Positions 45,122 to 45,654 of a stretch of 45,654 nt of DNA are shown one piece after another. The notes beneath the pieces were generated by a model. The model had not been told where the DNA came from, searched no databases, and saw only the letters and a program-made list of their open reading frames with translations. Every line of letters begins with the position of its first letter. Positions within the stretch are counted from its first letter, which is position 1. Origin of the DNA: Pseudomonadota bacterium (GTDB taxonomy: Bacteria; Pseudomonadota; Gammaproteobacteria; Burkholderiales; Casimicrobiaceae); assembly GCA_018241745.1 (NCBI GenBank), contig JAFEDG010000161.1, positions 1-45,654 of the forward strand, read 5' to 3'. Both the position numbers and the translations under genes were made by a program.

Positions 45122-45654
45122 CGAGCCTTCCGGACTGGCCGTACCCGCGGCTGTGCGCGCACCGGGGTGCCGGCAAGCTCGCGCCCGAGAACACGCTCAC
45201 CGCGATGCGCGTCGGCCACGCGCACGGCTACCGGATGGTCGAATTCGACGCCAAGCTCGCCGCCGACAACGTCGCCTTCCTGCTGCACGATTCCACGCTC
45301 GACCGCACGACCAGCGGCCGCGGCCGCGCCGACGCGCTGCCGTGGCGCGAGCTCGCGCGGCTGGACGCCGGCGGGTGGCATTCGGCCAAGTACGCGGGCG
45401 AGATGCTGCCGACGCTCGCGGCCGTCGCCCGGTGGGCGCGTGCGCACGACGTGCGCTGCAACATCGAGATCAAGCCGACGCCAGGGCGCGAACGCGAGAC
45501 GGGCGCCGCCATCGCGCTGGACGCGGTTGCGCTGTGGCGCGACGCTGACGTGCCGCCGCTGTTGTCGTCGTTCGCGCCCGACGCGCTCGTTGCCGCCCGC
45601 GACGCACTGCGCGACGCGAAATCGGCAATGCCCCTCGCGCTGCTCGTCGACGAG
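45118..45654 (+). CDS. ugpQ: Glycerophosphodiester phosphodiesterase UgpQ (cut by window end)
   Basis: The reading frame starts at a GTG that overlaps the ugpC stop and stays open for 179 codons to the right edge, so the 3' end is missing. The GDPD catalytic elements are present: [14 protein letters not shown] with the metal/acid-base His and the Glu-Asn pair, [12 protein letters not shown] with the metal acids, [13 protein letters not shown] with the second catalytic His, and [12 protein letters not shown]. It cleaves glycerophosphodiesters to glycerol-3-phosphate and an alcohol, in the cytoplasm as no signal peptide is seen. It completes a ugpBAEC-Q operon like that of E. coli. Confidence 0.93.

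Overview
This 45.6 kb window comes from the chromosome of a very GC-rich betaproteobacterium, most likely in the order Burkholderiales. The evidence is the rpsU-yqeY-dnaG-rpoD macromolecular-synthesis block beside tsaD, the betaproteobacterial style of RpoD with a long basic N-terminal tail, three 'Bug' (tripartite tricarboxylate transporter) receptors, and codon use saturated with G/C at third positions. I see no rRNA, tRNA, CRISPR array, prophage or intact insertion sequence. Coding density is above 90 percent and no gene-free stretch exceeds 300 bases; the longest is the left edge (1-239), which holds the rpoD terminator and a few AT-rich palindromes.

Layout: (1) 240-5600, minus strand: rpsU, yqeY, dnaG, rpoD, with three readable promoters and two intrinsic terminators. 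(2) 5743-8948: core genes tsaD, plsY, folB, a small K+ channel-like protein and ybaK. (3) 9052-12378: a sulfatase, a GntR/FCD regulator and a Bug receptor, with one copy of a 13-bp palindromic repeat on each side. (4) 12404-16687, minus strand: xerD, ogt and a complete TRAP transporter (DctM, DctQ, DctP types). (5) 16867-24895, plus strand: a fused hydantoinase/5-oxoprolinase divergent from the TRAP genes, a membrane protein of the so-called site-specific recombinase (Gcr) family, a glutathione peroxidase and an orphan family-5 solute-binding protein. (6) 24879-30549, minus strand: a tightly packed six-gene operon of cyclase-family hydrolase, AtuA-like protein, DUF4387 protein, Bug receptor, GntR regulator and MFS exporter, with a near-consensus promoter whose -35 box lies inside a perfect 28-bp palindrome. 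(7) 30683-34767, minus strand: part of the arginine succinyltransferase pathway (ridA, astC, astA, astB; astD and astE are absent here). (8) 34880-36273: a DUF423 membrane protein and a third Bug receptor, whose 3' ends meet at a pair of the 13-bp repeats. (9) 36400-40719: an RND efflux adaptor and pump without an outer-membrane factor. (10) 40878 to the right edge: a ugpBAEC-Q glycerol-3-phosphate/glycerophosphodiester uptake operon, with ugpQ cut by the window end.

Much of the window is import and catabolism of organic acids, amino acids and glycerophosphodiesters (three Bug receptors, TRAP, family-5 SBP, Ugp), with enzymes beside each uptake gene: hydantoinase with TRAP, cyclase/AtuA with Bug2, and the Ast enzymes. 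The most noteworthy items are the uncharacterised cyclase-AtuA-DUF4387-Bug-GntR-MFS operon with its promoter/operator, and a family of short repeats (core AGGGTC-S-GACCCT, six copies at four loci) that sits at gene ends, supplies or overlaps stop codons, and brackets the sulfatase cassette. All functional assignments come from reading the translated sequences; no database search was run.
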